Below are positions 1 to 8,800 of a stretch of 64,000 nucleotides of DNA, piece after piece. A program made the position numbers and the translations under genes. The DNA is from Curtobacterium aurantiacum (lineage in GTDB: Bacteria; Actinomycetota; Actinomycetes; Actinomycetales; Microbacteriaceae): positions 1 through 64,000 of the forward strand of contig NZ_JAHEWN010000018.1 of assembly GCF_018598555.1 (NCBI RefSeq), given 5' to 3'. Under the pieces are notes generated by a model that had not been told where the DNA came from, did not search any database, and worked only from the letters and a program-made list of their open reading frames with translations. The stretch's first letter is position 1; every line of letters starts with the position of its first letter.

Positions 1-344
1 ACGTACGGGCGGTAGTTGCCATCCGGGGACCAGTAGGTGACCGACCCGGCGGTGATCGGGAACGACACCGACCCGTCTTCCAGGGTCGCGTCGCCGGAGA
101 CGCCGGGGGTGAGCTTCAGGGCGGTGAGGGCGTCGGTGAAGCCGGAGTCGAGCTTCACGGCGGTGGAACCACCGAGGACCTCGGGCACCGAAGCGACGGG
201 TGCGGGGATCTTCGACTCGGACGAGGACACCGTCTGCACGTTCGGGGTCGCGGCCTGGGCGGAGGAGATCCCGAACGCGGCACCGCCGAGGACGAGGGCA
301 CCGGTCGTGGCGAGGGTGATGGAGGTCTTGAGGCTCTTACGCAT
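1..344 (-). CDS. Secreted protein, N-terminal part only
   Basis: The ATG at 344 opens a frame that runs off the window start, so only about 114 residues are seen. The first 31 residues form a clear Sec signal peptide: basic MRKSLK, a hydrophobic stretch, then a cleavage site after AQA (residues 29-31). The mature part begins with a Ser/Pro-rich linker, followed by a segment with VKLDSGFTDALTALKLTPG and later SFPITAGSVTYWSPDG. This pattern resembles repeated surface or secreted domains of actinobacteria (HtaA-like phrasing), but I cannot name the family with confidence. It diverges from the phosphoketolase gene. Confidence 0.7.
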   Translation of the reverse strand, partial: MRKSLKTSITLATTGALVLGGAAFGISSAQAATPNVQTVSSSESKIPAPVASVPEVLGGSTAVKLDSGFTDALTALKLTPGVSGDATLEDGSVSFPITAGSVTYWSPDGNYRPY

Positions 345-541
345 CGTGATCAGTCCTTTGCTCTGTGGGCACTCCGGCCGGTGGCCGAACGTTCGCTCTG
401 TACGCACGCTGAATGTCGGCCGAATTCGACCGGAGAGCGCCCTGGGCTTTTGCCCTGTGCAAGTGATTCGGCACGCCGACCCGAACGGTTTGGGACGAGT
501 TTCCTGAGGCGCTGCGACCCGCTGTTTCGTACCGTGTACCC
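345..541. promoter_or_regulatory. Divergent promoter region
   Basis: This 197-base gap lies between the outward-facing starts of the secreted-protein gene (344) and phosphoketolase (542). It must hold both promoters. I see no perfect operator palindrome or convincing -35/-10 pair, and no open frame with a good start. Confidence 0.45.
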
Positions 542-2998
542 ATGGCTCCAGCACACATCCCCACCACCGACCGGCTCCGGGCGGTCGACGCCTGGTGGCG
601 CGCCGCCAACTACCTGACGGTCGGGCAGATCTACCTGCTGGACAACCCGCTGCTCAGCCGGCCGATCGAGCCCGACGACGTCAAGCCGCGGTTGCTCGGG
701 CACTGGGGCACCTCCCCCGCACTGAACCTCGTGTACGCGCACTGCAACGCGCTCATCGCCGAGACCGGCCGCGAGTTCCTGTACATCTGCGGCCCGGGGC
801 ACGGCGGCCCGGCGATGAACGCGAACGCCTGGCTGGACGGCACGTGGAACGAGCTGTACCAGGACGTCGACCTGCAGCGGTTCTTCCGCCAGTTCTCGTT
901 CCCCGGCGGCATCCCCTCGCACGCCGCCCCGGAGACCCCCGGCTCCATCAACGAGGGCGGTGAGCTCGGCTACTCGCTGTCCCATGCCTACGGTGCGGCG
1001 CTCGACAACCCGGACCTCGTCGTCGCATGCGTGGTCGGTGACGGTGAAGCCGAGACCGGTCCGCTCGCCGGGTCGTGGCAGGCGCACACGTTCCTCGACC
1101 CGGTGTCCGACGGTGCGGTGCTGCCGATCCTCAACCTCAACGGGTGGAAGATCGCGAACCCGACCGTCCTCGCCCGCATCCCCGACGAGGACCTCACCGC
1201 GTACTTCCGCGGGCTCGGGTACGACCCGATCGTGGTCGACTCCCGCCGCGTCGACGACGATGCGTACGCGGTCCACGCCCTGTTCGACGGCGCGCTCCGA
1301 CGCGCCCTCGCCAGCATCGACGACATCCAGGCCGCTGCCCGCGCCCAGGCCGCCCGTGCCGCCGCGGGGCAGCCCGCCGGTGCCGCGGCCCTGCGCCCGC
1401 GCTGGCCGATGATCGTGCTGCGCACCCCGAAGGGCTGGACCGGCCCGAAGGAGGTCGACGGCGAGCAGGTCGAGGGGACCTTCCGCGCGCACCAGGTGCC
1501 GCTGCCCGCCGTGCGCGAGGACGACGGCCACCGCGCCCAGCTCGAGGAGTGGATGCGCTCGTACCGCCCCGAGGAGCTCTTCGACGAGGACGGCCACCCG
1601 GTCGGCATCATGACGACGATCCGGCCGACCGGTGACGAGCGGATGAGCGCCACCCCGCACGGCAACGGCGGGCGCATCCGCACCGCGCTCGACCGCCCCC
1701 CGCTCGAGCCGTACGCGGTCGAGGCCGGTTCCACGGCGTCGGCCACCGGGACCCTCGGCCCCTGGCTCGCCGCACTCATCGAGAAGAACCCCTCGACCTT
1801 CCGGCTGTTCGGACCGGACGAGACGATCTCGAACAAGCTCGACGCCGTGTTCGACGTCACCACGCGTGTCTGGCGCGCCCGCCGGGCCCCGGGCGACGAG
1901 CACCTCGCCGCCCGCGGCCGGGTCACCGAGGTCCTGTCCGAGCACCTGCTGGAGGGCATGCTCGAGGGCTACGTCCTGTCCGGTCGGCACGGGATGCTCA
2001 ACACCTACGAGGCGTTCGCCCACATCATCGACTCGATGGTCGGGCAGTACGCCAAGTGGCTGGAGTCCTCGACCGACATCGACTGGCGCGTCCCGGTGTC
2101 GAACCTGTCGCTGCTGCTCTCGTCGCACGTGTGGCGGCAGGACCACAACGGGTTCTCCCACCAGGACCCCGGGTTCCTCGACGTCGTCGCGTCGAAGCAG
2201 CAGGACCTCGTCCGCATCAAGCTGCCCGCCGACGCCAACACGCTGCTCGCCGTCGCCGCGCACGCGATGGAGACCACGGACCGCATCGAGGTGATCGTCG
2301 CGGGCAAGCACCCGGAACCGGTCTTCCTGTCCCTCGACGACGCGGTCGCGCACGTGAAGGCCGGACTCGGCGTCTGGGACTTCGCCGGCACCGAGCAGGC
2401 CGTCGGCAAGGTCGACGTCGTCCTCGCCTGCGCCGGCGACGTCCCCACGGTCGAGGCGATCGCTGCCACGGACATCATCCGGAAGCACGCTCCCGGCGTC
2501 GGTGTCCGCGTGCTCAACGTCGTCGACCTGCTGGCACTCGGGGACCCGCGCAAGCACGAGCACCCGATCCCGGACGAGCAGTACGACGCGCTCTTCCTGC
2601 CCGGCACTCCCACGGTCTTCGCGTTCCACGGGTACCCGACCCTCGTGCACCAGCTGACGTACCGCCGGAACGGGCACGACGACCTGCACGTGCACGGGTT
2701 CCTCGAGCAGGGCACGACGACCTCGCCGTTCGACATGCTCATGCGCAGCGAGATGGACCGCTTCGCACTGGCCCACGACGCCCTGACGCGGGTGGACGCC
2801 GAGGCGCATGCCGACCTGCTCACGAAGCTGTCCGAGGCGCGTGACGCCGCGCGGACGTTCGCGTACACGAAGGGCGAGGACCACCCGTCGCTCGCGGGCT
2901 GGGAGTTCGCGGGCTGGCCCCAGGACGAGCCGGCCAGCGGCGGGACCGGCGGCGACCCGGGGGCGGGCGAGACCGAGGCTGCTGCGCCCGGCAACTGA
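542..2998 (+). CDS. xfp: Xylulose-5-phosphate/fructose-6-phosphate phosphoketolase
   Basis: Thiamine-diphosphate enzyme that cleaves xylulose-5-P (and usually fructose-6-P) with phosphate to acetyl-phosphate plus glyceraldehyde-3-P or erythrose-4-P. It is the key step of the phosphoketolase shunt and is cytosolic. The 818-residue length is normal. Visible signatures are YLxDNPLL and LLGHWGTSP near the N-terminus, GPGHGGPA, the SINEGGELGYSLSHAYGAA block, and the TPP-binding GDGEAETGPLAGSW around residues 166-179. The C-terminal third holds the transketolase-like domain (DHNGFSHQDPG, VFAFHGYP). The last 25 residues are a Gly/Pro-rich tail. The gene stands alone, diverging from the secreted-protein gene; the small genes downstream are probably unrelated. 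Confidence 0.96.
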   Translation: MAPAHIPTTDRLRAVDAWWRAANYLTVGQIYLLDNPLLSRPIEPDDVKPRLLGHWGTSPALNLVYAHCNALIAETGREFLYICGPGHGGPAMNANAWLDGTWNELYQDVDLQRFFRQFSFPGGIPSHAAPETPGSINEGGELGYSLSHAYGAALDNPDLVVACVVGDGEAETGPLAGSWQAHTFLDPVSDGAVLPILNLNGWKIANPTVLARIPDEDLTAYFRGLGYDPIVVDSRRVDDDAYAVHALFDGALRRALASIDDIQAAARAQAARAAAGQPAGAAALRPRWPMIVLRTPKGWTGPKEVDGEQVEGTFRAHQVPLPAVREDDGHRAQLEEWMRSYRPEELFDEDGHPVGIMTTIRPTGDERMSATPHGNGGRIRTALDRPPLEPYAVEAGSTASATGTLGPWLAALIEKNPSTFRLFGPDETISNKLDAVFDVTTRVWRARRAPGDEHLAARGRVTEVLSEHLLEGMLEGYVLSGRHGMLNTYEAFAHIIDSMVGQYAKWLESSTDIDWRVPVSNLSLLLSSHVWRQDHNGFSHQDPGFLDVVASKQQDLVRIKLPADANTLLAVAAHAMETTDRIEVIVAGKHPEPVFLSLDDAVAHVKAGLGVWDFAGTEQAVGKVDVVLACAGDVPTVEAIAATDIIRKHAPGVGVRVLNVVDLLALGDPRKHEHPIPDEQYDALFLPGTPTVFAFHGYPTLVHQLTYRRNGHDDLHVHGFLEQGTTTSPFDMLMRSEMDRFALAHDALTRVDAEAHADLLTKLSEARDAARTFAYTKGEDHPSLAGWEFAGWPQDEPASGGTGGDPGAGETEAAAPGN

Positions 2999-3091
2999 CG
3001 CGCTCCTCCACAGGCCAGGAGGCCCGGAACACCCTCCACAGGACCGGTCACGCCCGTCGCGTGGCCGGTTCCGTGCTGTCAGGGTTCCGGC

Positions 3092-3442
3092 ATGGACATC
3101 GGCTGGATCAGCGCGCTCGTGTCGGTCACGAGCGCGTCCGTCGCGCTGGGGGCGCTCGTCGCCTCGGTGCTCGACGGGCGCGCAGGACGGCGAAATGCAG
3201 AGTTCTCGGTGCACCGCGACCTGTGGTGGCAGCGTTGGTCGTGGGTCGCCGACCGGGCGACCTCGGACGACGAAGGAAAGCGCGCGGCTGCCGGTGTGAT
3301 GTCGGCTGCGCTGGTGACCCGCAGTTGGACGACCGACGACGACACGTGGACGTCCTCGGCGCTCGCTGACTCCGAGGCAGCGCGAACCGAAGCCCGGCGA
3401 CAACAGGAAGGAGTGCTCGCAGATGATCTCGACACTGACTGA
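3092..3442 (+). CDS. Small membrane-anchored hypothetical protein
   Basis: A 116-residue protein with one N-terminal transmembrane helix (about residues 5-26, SALVSVTSASVALGALVASVL) and a charged cytoplasmic tail containing a Trp-rich patch (LWWQRWSWVADRA). The C-terminal half is polar and likely helical. Its end overlaps the next gene by 20 bases, so the two are probably translationally coupled. I do not recognise a family; phage- or toxin-like roles cannot be argued from the sequence. Confidence 0.6.
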   Translation: MDIGWISALVSVTSASVALGALVASVLDGRAGRRNAEFSVHRDLWWQRWSWVADRATSDDEGKRAAAGVMSAALVTRSWTTDDDTWTSSALADSEAARTEARRQQEGVLADDLDTD

Positions 3443-3638
3443 TGATGAGTTCAAACGGTGGCTCGACAACCGCGAGATGACGACACCCCGGCTCCTGGCG
3501 AGCCCCCACTACGGTCCGCTCATGCGCGCGAAGGGCGCCGAAGCGGAACTCGCGCAGATGCGCATCGAGTGGCGCGAACGCCAGGAGCGCGCCCGGGCGC
3601 GGAAGCTCAGGTACGAGGCGTCCTTCGGTGAGGGCTGA
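3423..3638 (+). CDS. Small charged hypothetical protein
   Basis: A 71-residue soluble protein, beginning MISTLTDDEFKRWLD and ending in a long, strongly basic helix (about residues 40-66, rich in Arg and Glu). It overlaps the preceding small membrane-protein gene by 20 bases, which suggests they are expressed together and may interact. No catalytic motif is visible and the family is not recognised. Confidence 0.6.
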   Translation: MISTLTDDEFKRWLDNREMTTPRLLASPHYGPLMRAKGAEAELAQMRIEWRERQERARARKLRYEASFGEG

Positions 3639-3671
3639 ACCGGTGGTCCGCAGGCCTGCCACGCTGGGACC

Positions 3672-4355
3672 GTGACCGAACTCGTCATCCCGGCCCCGAG
3701 CCTCCCGACCGTGCCCACGACGACGGGCGCACGTTTCCCCGTCCGCCGCGTGTTCTGCGTCGGCCGGAACTACGCGGCGCACGCCCTGGAGATGGGCCAC
3801 GACCCGGACCGCGAGCCGCCGTTCTTCTTCACCAAGCCGGCAGACGCGGTCGTGGTCGACGGCGCCGACACTCCGTACCCGCCGCTGACGCAGCAACTGG
3901 AGCACGAGGTCGAGCTCGTCGTCGCGATCGGCACCGGCGGCACGGACATCGCCGTGGCCGACGCCCTCGCACACGTCTGGGGCTACGCCGTCGGGATCGA
4001 CCTCACCCGACGAGACCTGCAGGCCGAGGCGAAGCGGCTCGGCCGTCCGTGGGACACCGCGAAGGGCTTCGACGCCTCAGCGCCCATCGGGGCGATCACC
4101 CCGGCGGACGGGGTCGACCCGACCAGCGGCGCGATCGAGTTGACGGTGGGCGGGGAGCTCCGGCAGTCCGGCGACCTGGCCGACCAGATCTGGTCGGTGG
4201 CCGAGACGATCGCGGCGCTGTCGCGGTCCGTCGTACTCGCCCCCGGTGACCTCGTGATGACCGGCACTCCTGACGGTGTCGGCGTGCTCGAACGCGGTTC
4301 GGTGCTCGTCGGCACGATCGCCGGCGTCGGCGAGGTCCGGACCCGGATCGTCTGA
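3672..4355 (+). CDS. Fumarylacetoacetate hydrolase family protein
   Basis: The GTG at 3672 opens a 227-residue FAH-fold enzyme. Members hydrolyse or decarboxylate acylpyruvates and related 2-oxo acids with a bound divalent metal. Landmarks: [22 protein letters not shown], the metal-binding [11 protein letters not shown] (the E-x-E ligands), [26 protein letters not shown], and [13 protein letters not shown] near the C-terminus. The short length and lack of an extended N-terminal domain match FAHD1/maleylpyruvate-hydrolase-like members. The substrate is not shown by the neighbourhood. Confidence 0.9.
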   Translation: MTELVIPAPSLPTVPTTTGARFPVRRVFCVGRNYAAHALEMGHDPDREPPFFFTKPADAVVVDGADTPYPPLTQQLEHEVELVVAIGTGGTDIAVADALAHVWGYAVGIDLTRRDLQAEAKRLGRPWDTAKGFDASAPIGAITPADGVDPTSGAIELTVGGELRQSGDLADQIWSVAETIAALSRSVVLAPGDLVMTGTPDGVGVLERGSVLVGTIAGVGEVRTRIV

Positions 4356-4508
4356 GCAACGTGTCGGCGATGTGTCGCCGGGCTGGGAGCGTTCGCAGCC
4401 TGTGCGGGTAGTTCTTGGGCATCGTCGCGGGTGGGGCCCGCGACGGACACGGGGCGGCGCATCGCGACGGGGCGACGCGGACACCTCGGGACTGCCGGAG
4501 GTACCACC

Positions 4509-5483
4509 GTGCTGGAACACGACCTGCTCGCCACGTCCTGGACGTGGGCGGGCGACGAGAGCATCCGCGACCGCGTGCACGCCGTCGGTGTCGCCGGGTT
4601 CGCCGGCCTGTCGCTGTCCCTCGACGCCCTGCACGAGGTCCGAGCGACGACGGGGTTCGCCGAACTGCGCCGCATGCTCGACGGAGCCGGCATCGTCTGG
4701 GTCCAGCTCGGCCCGCTCGACCGCTGGTGGACCTGCACGAGCCGCACCGAGGACGAGGACGCCGACCGCGGGGTCGTGCTCGAGGCCGCCGCGACCCTGA
4801 GCGCCTGGCAGGTGGTGGTGCGCGCCGACACCTCGTTGCCCGGAGCCTCCCCCGCGACGATGGCCGACGACTGGGTCGTGCTCGCCGACCAGGCCGAGGC
4901 GGTCGGGGCGCAGCTCGTGCTCGAACCGGAACCGTGGTCCAACCTGCCCACGATCGAACGGGCCTCCCGCTTCGTCGCCGCCGCCGGGCACCCGAACGGC
5001 GGGCTGCTCATCGACGCCATGCACGCGCTCCGCGGCGGTTCCACCCTCGCCTCGATCCGTCAGGGCGTCGCGCCGGGGGTCCTCGCAGCCGTCGAGCTGA
5101 GCGACGGACTACTGCACACCCCGAGCGGGATGACCCTCGCCGAGGAGTCCCGGACCGCACGGTACCTGCCCGGTGCCGGAGCGTGGGACCTGCCCGGCTT
5201 CGTCCGGACCGTCCGTGAACTCGGGTTCGACGAGCCGTGGGGTGTCGAGGTCCGGACCCCGGCGCACCGGGCGATGCCCGTCCGCGATGCGCTCCGGACG
5301 GCCGTCGCCGCCACCCGTGCGGTGCTCGACGCCGCCGATGCGTTCGGCGCCCCGGCCGCTCCGGCGATGCCCTCGACCCCCGCACCGACGTCCGCGGTGG
5401 ACTTCGAGCCGCTGCACTCCGACCGCCGTGCACCGACGCACGGTGCCGGCCGACGGGACGCCGACACAGGGACGCCCGCGTAG
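4509..5483 (+). CDS. Sugar phosphate isomerase/epimerase-like TIM barrel protein
   Basis: I start this gene at GTG 4509 because a GGAGG ribosome site (4497-4501) sits seven bases upstream; an in-frame ATG at 4431 lacks one and would add a low-quality N-terminus. The product, 324 residues, has the xylose-isomerase-like barrel pattern: GFAGLSLSLDALHEV, LVLEPEPWSNLPTIERA, GLLIDAMHALRGGSTL, VAAVELSDG, and GFDEPWGVEV near the end, with the expected acidic and His metal ligands. It probably isomerises or epimerises a sugar or polyol. The C-terminal 50 residues are Pro/Ala-rich. Confidence 0.8.
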   Translation: MLEHDLLATSWTWAGDESIRDRVHAVGVAGFAGLSLSLDALHEVRATTGFAELRRMLDGAGIVWVQLGPLDRWWTCTSRTEDEDADRGVVLEAAATLSAWQVVVRADTSLPGASPATMADDWVVLADQAEAVGAQLVLEPEPWSNLPTIERASRFVAAAGHPNGGLLIDAMHALRGGSTLASIRQGVAPGVLAAVELSDGLLHTPSGMTLAEESRTARYLPGAGAWDLPGFVRTVRELGFDEPWGVEVRTPAHRAMPVRDALRTAVAATRAVLDAADAFGAPAAPAMPSTPAPTSAVDFEPLHSDRRAPTHGAGRRDADTGTPA

Positions 5484-5492
5484 GTTGCTGGC

Positions 5493-5669
5493 ATGACTGA
5501 TCAGGCAGCACACGACGACGACCTGCTCCGCCGTTCCCAGGAGTCCATCGACGAGGCCAAGGCCGCTGCGGCCGAGGTGGTCGAACCGGAGGAGGACACC
5601 CTCATCGACGAGGACGCCCCGGTGGCCGACCACGCCCAGCCGGCTGACGGCCCCGCGCCCGCGGCCTGA
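5493..5669 (+). CDS. Short acidic hypothetical protein (58 residues)
   Basis: Begins MTDQAAHDDDLLRRSQESID and is very acidic (runs of Asp/Glu, then a Pro/Ala-rich end). It starts nine bases after the preceding gene stops and is closed by a strong stem-loop, so it is very likely a real translated gene at the end of that operon. Small acidic proteins of this type are common in Microbacteriaceae and have no assigned role. No membrane segment or Cys is present. Confidence 0.6.
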   Translation: MTDQAAHDDDLLRRSQESIDEAKAAAAEVVEPEEDTLIDEDAPVADHAQPADGPAPAA

Positions 5670-5687
5670 CTCGGCCCCGCTCCACCG

Positions 5688-5730
5688 AACTCGCCGGGCA
5701 CCCCACCGAGGGTGCCCGGCGAGTTTCTTT
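5688..5730 (+). terminator. Intrinsic terminator
   Basis: Perfect 15-bp stem: AACTCGCCGGGCACC (5688-5702) pairs with 5711-5725, with an 8-base loop, followed by TTTCTTT. It ends the operon of the TIM-barrel and 58-residue genes. Confidence 0.88.
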
Positions 5731-5950
5731 CCGTGGTTGCGTGACGAAGCGGCCGCTCGACACGTCTCAAGGACGGACCCGCCAGGTGCGCTTCGGTGCG
5801 CCTGGCGCGAGGGGTCGTGTCCGGTCTCCCTGAACCGACCGGTCACGCCTCCCGCCGACGGTCCGTGCGCTCCCTGATCCAGCGTGCGGACCGTGGGGGC
5901 CGTCAGCCCCGTCAGCTCGTTCGGTGCGCCGGCCCTCCGGCGTCAGCCGG
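5731..5950. other. Gene-free gap with a UUCG-capped hairpin
   Basis: No frame here has a convincing start and composition. At 5780-5807 lies a 12-bp stem (two G-T wobbles) closed by a C(TTCG)G tetraloop, an unusually stable RNA hairpin. It lies downstream of the 51-residue minus-strand gene and may act as its terminator. Confidence 0.4.
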
Positions 5951-6106
5951 TCAGCCGTCGCCCTCGTCGGCGAGGAAGTCCGCGTACCGGACCTCGGCCT
6001 CCGTGGTGCTGGCCACGGGCTCCGTCTTGCGCTGCGACCGGTCGTCCCCCGTGATCGCGACGCGCTCTGCTGCCGTGTACGGCGGCAGGTACTTGCTCGA
6101 GTCCAT
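5951..6106 (-). CDS. Small hypothetical protein (51 residues)
   Basis: Reads MDSSKYLPPYTAAERVAITG and ends VRYADFLADEGDG. I chose the ATG at 6106 because a purine-rich GGGGGCTGGAG site precedes it; the frame stays open further upstream without a better start. The product is soluble and acidic, with no recognised family. It lies just downstream of ligD on the same strand, with a 159-base gap. Confidence 0.5.
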   Translation of the reverse strand: MDSSKYLPPYTAAERVAITGDDRSQRKTEPVASTTEAEVRYADFLADEGDG

Positions 6107-6265
6107 CCGCTCCAGCCCCCTTCGTCCCGGCGAACGTAACAGCCGTGCGCCGATCGTGGCCAGCGGTGCCGATAGTGTCCCCCGCGCGGACTCCGTACGG
6201 GGGACGGATGTTCGCCAGCGGCGGACCCCATGCGCACGCATGTGGAGCCGAGGGCGGAGCACGGG

Positions 6266-8800
6266 TCAGGTCTCCCGGACGACGTCCTCCGGGTCCTTGT
6301 CCGCCCGCCACCCTCGCCACGACGGCTGCCGGAGCCGTCCGTCGCCGGTCCACTCGGCGAACTCGACCTCGCCGACGCGCTTCGGGGTCACCCAGTGCGC
6401 GTCACGGGCGTCAGGACGCGGGACGTCGACGAACGGCGAGGTCTTCCGCTCCGTCGGACCGAGGAGCGCGGCGATCTCGTCGAGGTCACGGTCGCGGAAC
6501 CCCGTGCCGACCTTGCCGACGTACTCCAGCCCGTCGGGTCCGGGCACGCCGAGCAGCAGCGACCCGATCCCGCCGGCTCGCCGTCCGCTGCCGGGTTTCC
6601 AACCGCCGACCACGACCTCTTGCGTGGCGTGGTGCTTGCGCTTCAGCCAGGCCTCGGACCGCCGGCCCTCGGCGTACTTCGACGACCGCTTCTTCGCGAC
6701 CACGCCCTCGAGGCCCTGCTCGCGCGATGCAGCCAGCACCGCGTCGAGGTCGCCCTGCACCGCCGGCGGCACGTCGATCGCACCGCCCGGTTCCACGACC
6801 GTCTCGAGTGCCTGTCGCCGGGCGTCGTAGCCGAGCCGCGTGAGCTCGTGGCCGTCCGCCTCGAGCACGTCGAACAGCAGGAACCGCACGGGCGTGGTCT
6901 CCTGCGCGCTCCGGACCTCTCGTGCCTTGGTCAGGCCCATGCGGTTCTGGAGCAGCTGGAACGAGGGTCGGCCACGATCGTCGACGGCCACGATCTCACC
7001 GTCGAACACGCCGTCCACGCCGGCCCGCTCGCCCAGTTCCTGCAGCTCGGGGTACTGGGCCGTCAGGTCGTTGTCGTTGCGGCTGCGCAGGGTCACCGAC
7101 CCGTCGCGGACCGTCGCCAGCGCGCGCACCCCGTCCCACTTCATCTCGAAGGCCCAGTCGGCCGGGTCCAGCCGGGGCTCACCCTTGGCCAGGGTCGCCT
7201 GCATCGTCCGGCGCTCCGACGGCGGGGTCTCGGCGTCCGCGGTCCCGCTGATCCGTCGCTTCCCGGCGCGGTGTGCATCGCCGTTCCCGTCCGACGTTCG
7301 GTCCGCCCGTCGCGCCACCGCCGGCCCGGCAGAGCCGCCGCCGTCCGCCAGCCGTTCGGGTTGCTCCTTCGTGCGGTGGATGAGCCAGTTCTTCTCGTCG
7401 CCACCGCCCCGACCGCGGGTGTGCAGGAGTGCGAGCCGGCGAGCGCCACCGGCCCGACCGTGCAGCGTCACGATGACCTCCTGCCCCTCGCGCCACTTCT
7501 CGAGCTCGTAGGTGCCGTCGTCCCAGATCGTCACGGTGCCGCCGCCGTACTCGTCCTTCGGGATCGTGCCCTCGAACGTGCCGTACTCGAGCGGGTGGTC
7601 CTCGGTCTGCACGGCCAGGTGGTTCTTGCCGGGGTCGGTCGGTTCGCCCTTCGGCAGGGCCCAGCTCACCAGCACTCCGTCGTGCTCCAGCCGGAAGTCG
7701 TAGTGGTCGCGGGTGGCGTGGTGTTCCTGGATCACGAAGGTCGGTGTGCCGTCCTTCCGCACGGTGGGAGCGCCTTCCGGCACGGGCTCCGGGGTCTTCG
7801 AGGCGTCACGCTTCGCGCGGTACGCGGCGAGCCGGTCGCGCGCGGGCTGCTCGGCGTCGTTCGCCCGCTCGGTGCGGTCGCTGTCCCAGTGACCGTGGTC
7901 GTCGCGCCCGACGGCCAGCGAGGCGGACGCGACCGGGTGCAGGAAGTCCCCACGGGCCTCCAGGCGTTCGAGGACCTCGTCCAACGTGAGCTGCGCGAGC
8001 CCGCGCTCCTCGAGCTCCTTCCAGGTGCGGGGCGCCGCGACCGTCGGCCGCTCGCGGCCGCGCAGCGAGTACGGGGCGATGGTCGTCTTGTTGCCGTTGT
8101 TCTGCGACCAGTCGACGAAGACCTTGCCCTTCCGCTCGGCGCGGCTCATCGACGACAGCACCAGGTCGGGCAAGTCCGTCTCGAGTGCCTTCGCCAGCTC
8201 GTGGGCGACCTCGGAGACCTGCGCCGTCGTCGCTTTGCCGTCGAGTGCCGCGTACAGGTGGATGCCCTTGGAGCCGGACGTCACCGGGTACGGGTCGAGG
8301 CCCATCCCGTGCAGGATCTCGCGGGCGGCCACGGCGACCTCGACGCACTCGGGCAGCCCGACGCCGTCGCCCGGGTCGAGGTCGAGGACGAGCCGGTCCG
8401 GGTTCTGCTGCGCGCCGCGGGGGCCGAACCGCCACTGCGGGACGTGCAGTTCGAGCGCGGCCTGCTGCGCCATCCACACCAGGGTCGGCAGGTCGTCGAC
8501 GATCGGGTACTCGTTGTCGTGCTCCGAGTGGTGGATGGTGTGGTGCCGCACCCAGTCGGGGGCCGAGTCGGGCAGGTTCTTCTCGAAGAAGACCTTGCCC
8601 TCGACACCGTTGGCCCAGCGCTTCCGGGTCACGGGGCGGTCCTTGACGTGCGGGATCATCCACGGCGCGACCCGCTCGTAGTACTCGATCACCCGACCCT
8701 TCGTGGTGCCGGTCTCGGGGTAGAGCACCTTGTCGGTGTTCGTGAGCGCGAGCCGCCGTTCGCCGACGAGGACGACGGTCTTGCGCGAGGCGGGACTCAC
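6266..8800 (-). CDS. ligD: ATP-dependent DNA ligase D (polymerase-phosphoesterase-ligase)
   Basis: Multifunctional end-joining enzyme of 844 residues. Domain order is primase-like polymerase (about 10-290, with HTIHHSEHDNEYP and metal motif DLDPGD at residue 140), 3-prime phosphoesterase (about 345-480, with HYDFRLEHDG from residue 366 and PKDEYGGGTV), then ATP-dependent ligase (about 530-840, EMKWDGVRA with nucleotidylated Lys 554, DGEIVA). This Pol-PE-Lig order is the mycobacterial-type arrangement, not the Pseudomonas one. An Arg/Ser/Gly-rich linker joins the last two domains. The GTG start at 8800 overlaps the stop of the upstream dehydrogenase by four bases (GTGA), so they form one operon. 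The partner ku diverges from it 1 kb away. All key motifs look intact. Confidence 0.96.
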   Translation of the reverse strand: MSPASRKTVVLVGERRLALTNTDKVLYPETGTTKGRVIEYYERVAPWMIPHVKDRPVTRKRWANGVEGKVFFEKNLPDSAPDWVRHHTIHHSEHDNEYPIVDDLPTLVWMAQQAALELHVPQWRFGPRGAQQNPDRLVLDLDPGDGVGLPECVEVAVAAREILHGMGLDPYPVTSGSKGIHLYAALDGKATTAQVSEVAHELAKALETDLPDLVLSSMSRAERKGKVFVDWSQNNGNKTTIAPYSLRGRERPTVAAPRTWKELEERGLAQLTLDEVLERLEARGDFLHPVASASLAVGRDDHGHWDSDRTERANDAEQPARDRLAAYRAKRDASKTPEPVPEGAPTVRKDGTPTFVIQEHHATRDHYDFRLEHDGVLVSWALPKGEPTDPGKNHLAVQTEDHPLEYGTFEGTIPKDEYGGGTVTIWDDGTYELEKWREGQEVIVTLHGRAGGARRLALLHTRGRGGGDEKNWLIHRTKEQPERLADGGGSAGPAVARRADRTSDGNGDAHRAGKRRISGTADAETPPSERRTMQATLAKGEPRLDPADWAFEMKWDGVRALATVRDGSVTLRSRNDNDLTAQYPELQELGERAGVDGVFDGEIVAVDDRGRPSFQLLQNRMGLTKAREVRSAQETTPVRFLLFDVLEADGHELTRLGYDARRQALETVVEPGGAIDVPPAVQGDLDAVLAASREQGLEGVVAKKRSSKYAEGRRSEAWLKRKHHATQEVVVGGWKPGSGRRAGGIGSLLLGVPGPDGLEYVGKVGTGFRDRDLDEIAALLGPTERKTSPFVDVPRPDARDAHWVTPKRVGEVEFAEWTGDGRLRQPSWRGWRADKDPEDVVRET

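Noticed and set aside
350-3469. Very long open frame on the minus strand opposite phosphoketolase
   Set aside because: It is a composition effect of GC-rich third positions; its protein is Arg/Val/Gly-biased and has no recognisable domain, while the plus strand encodes an intact enzyme.
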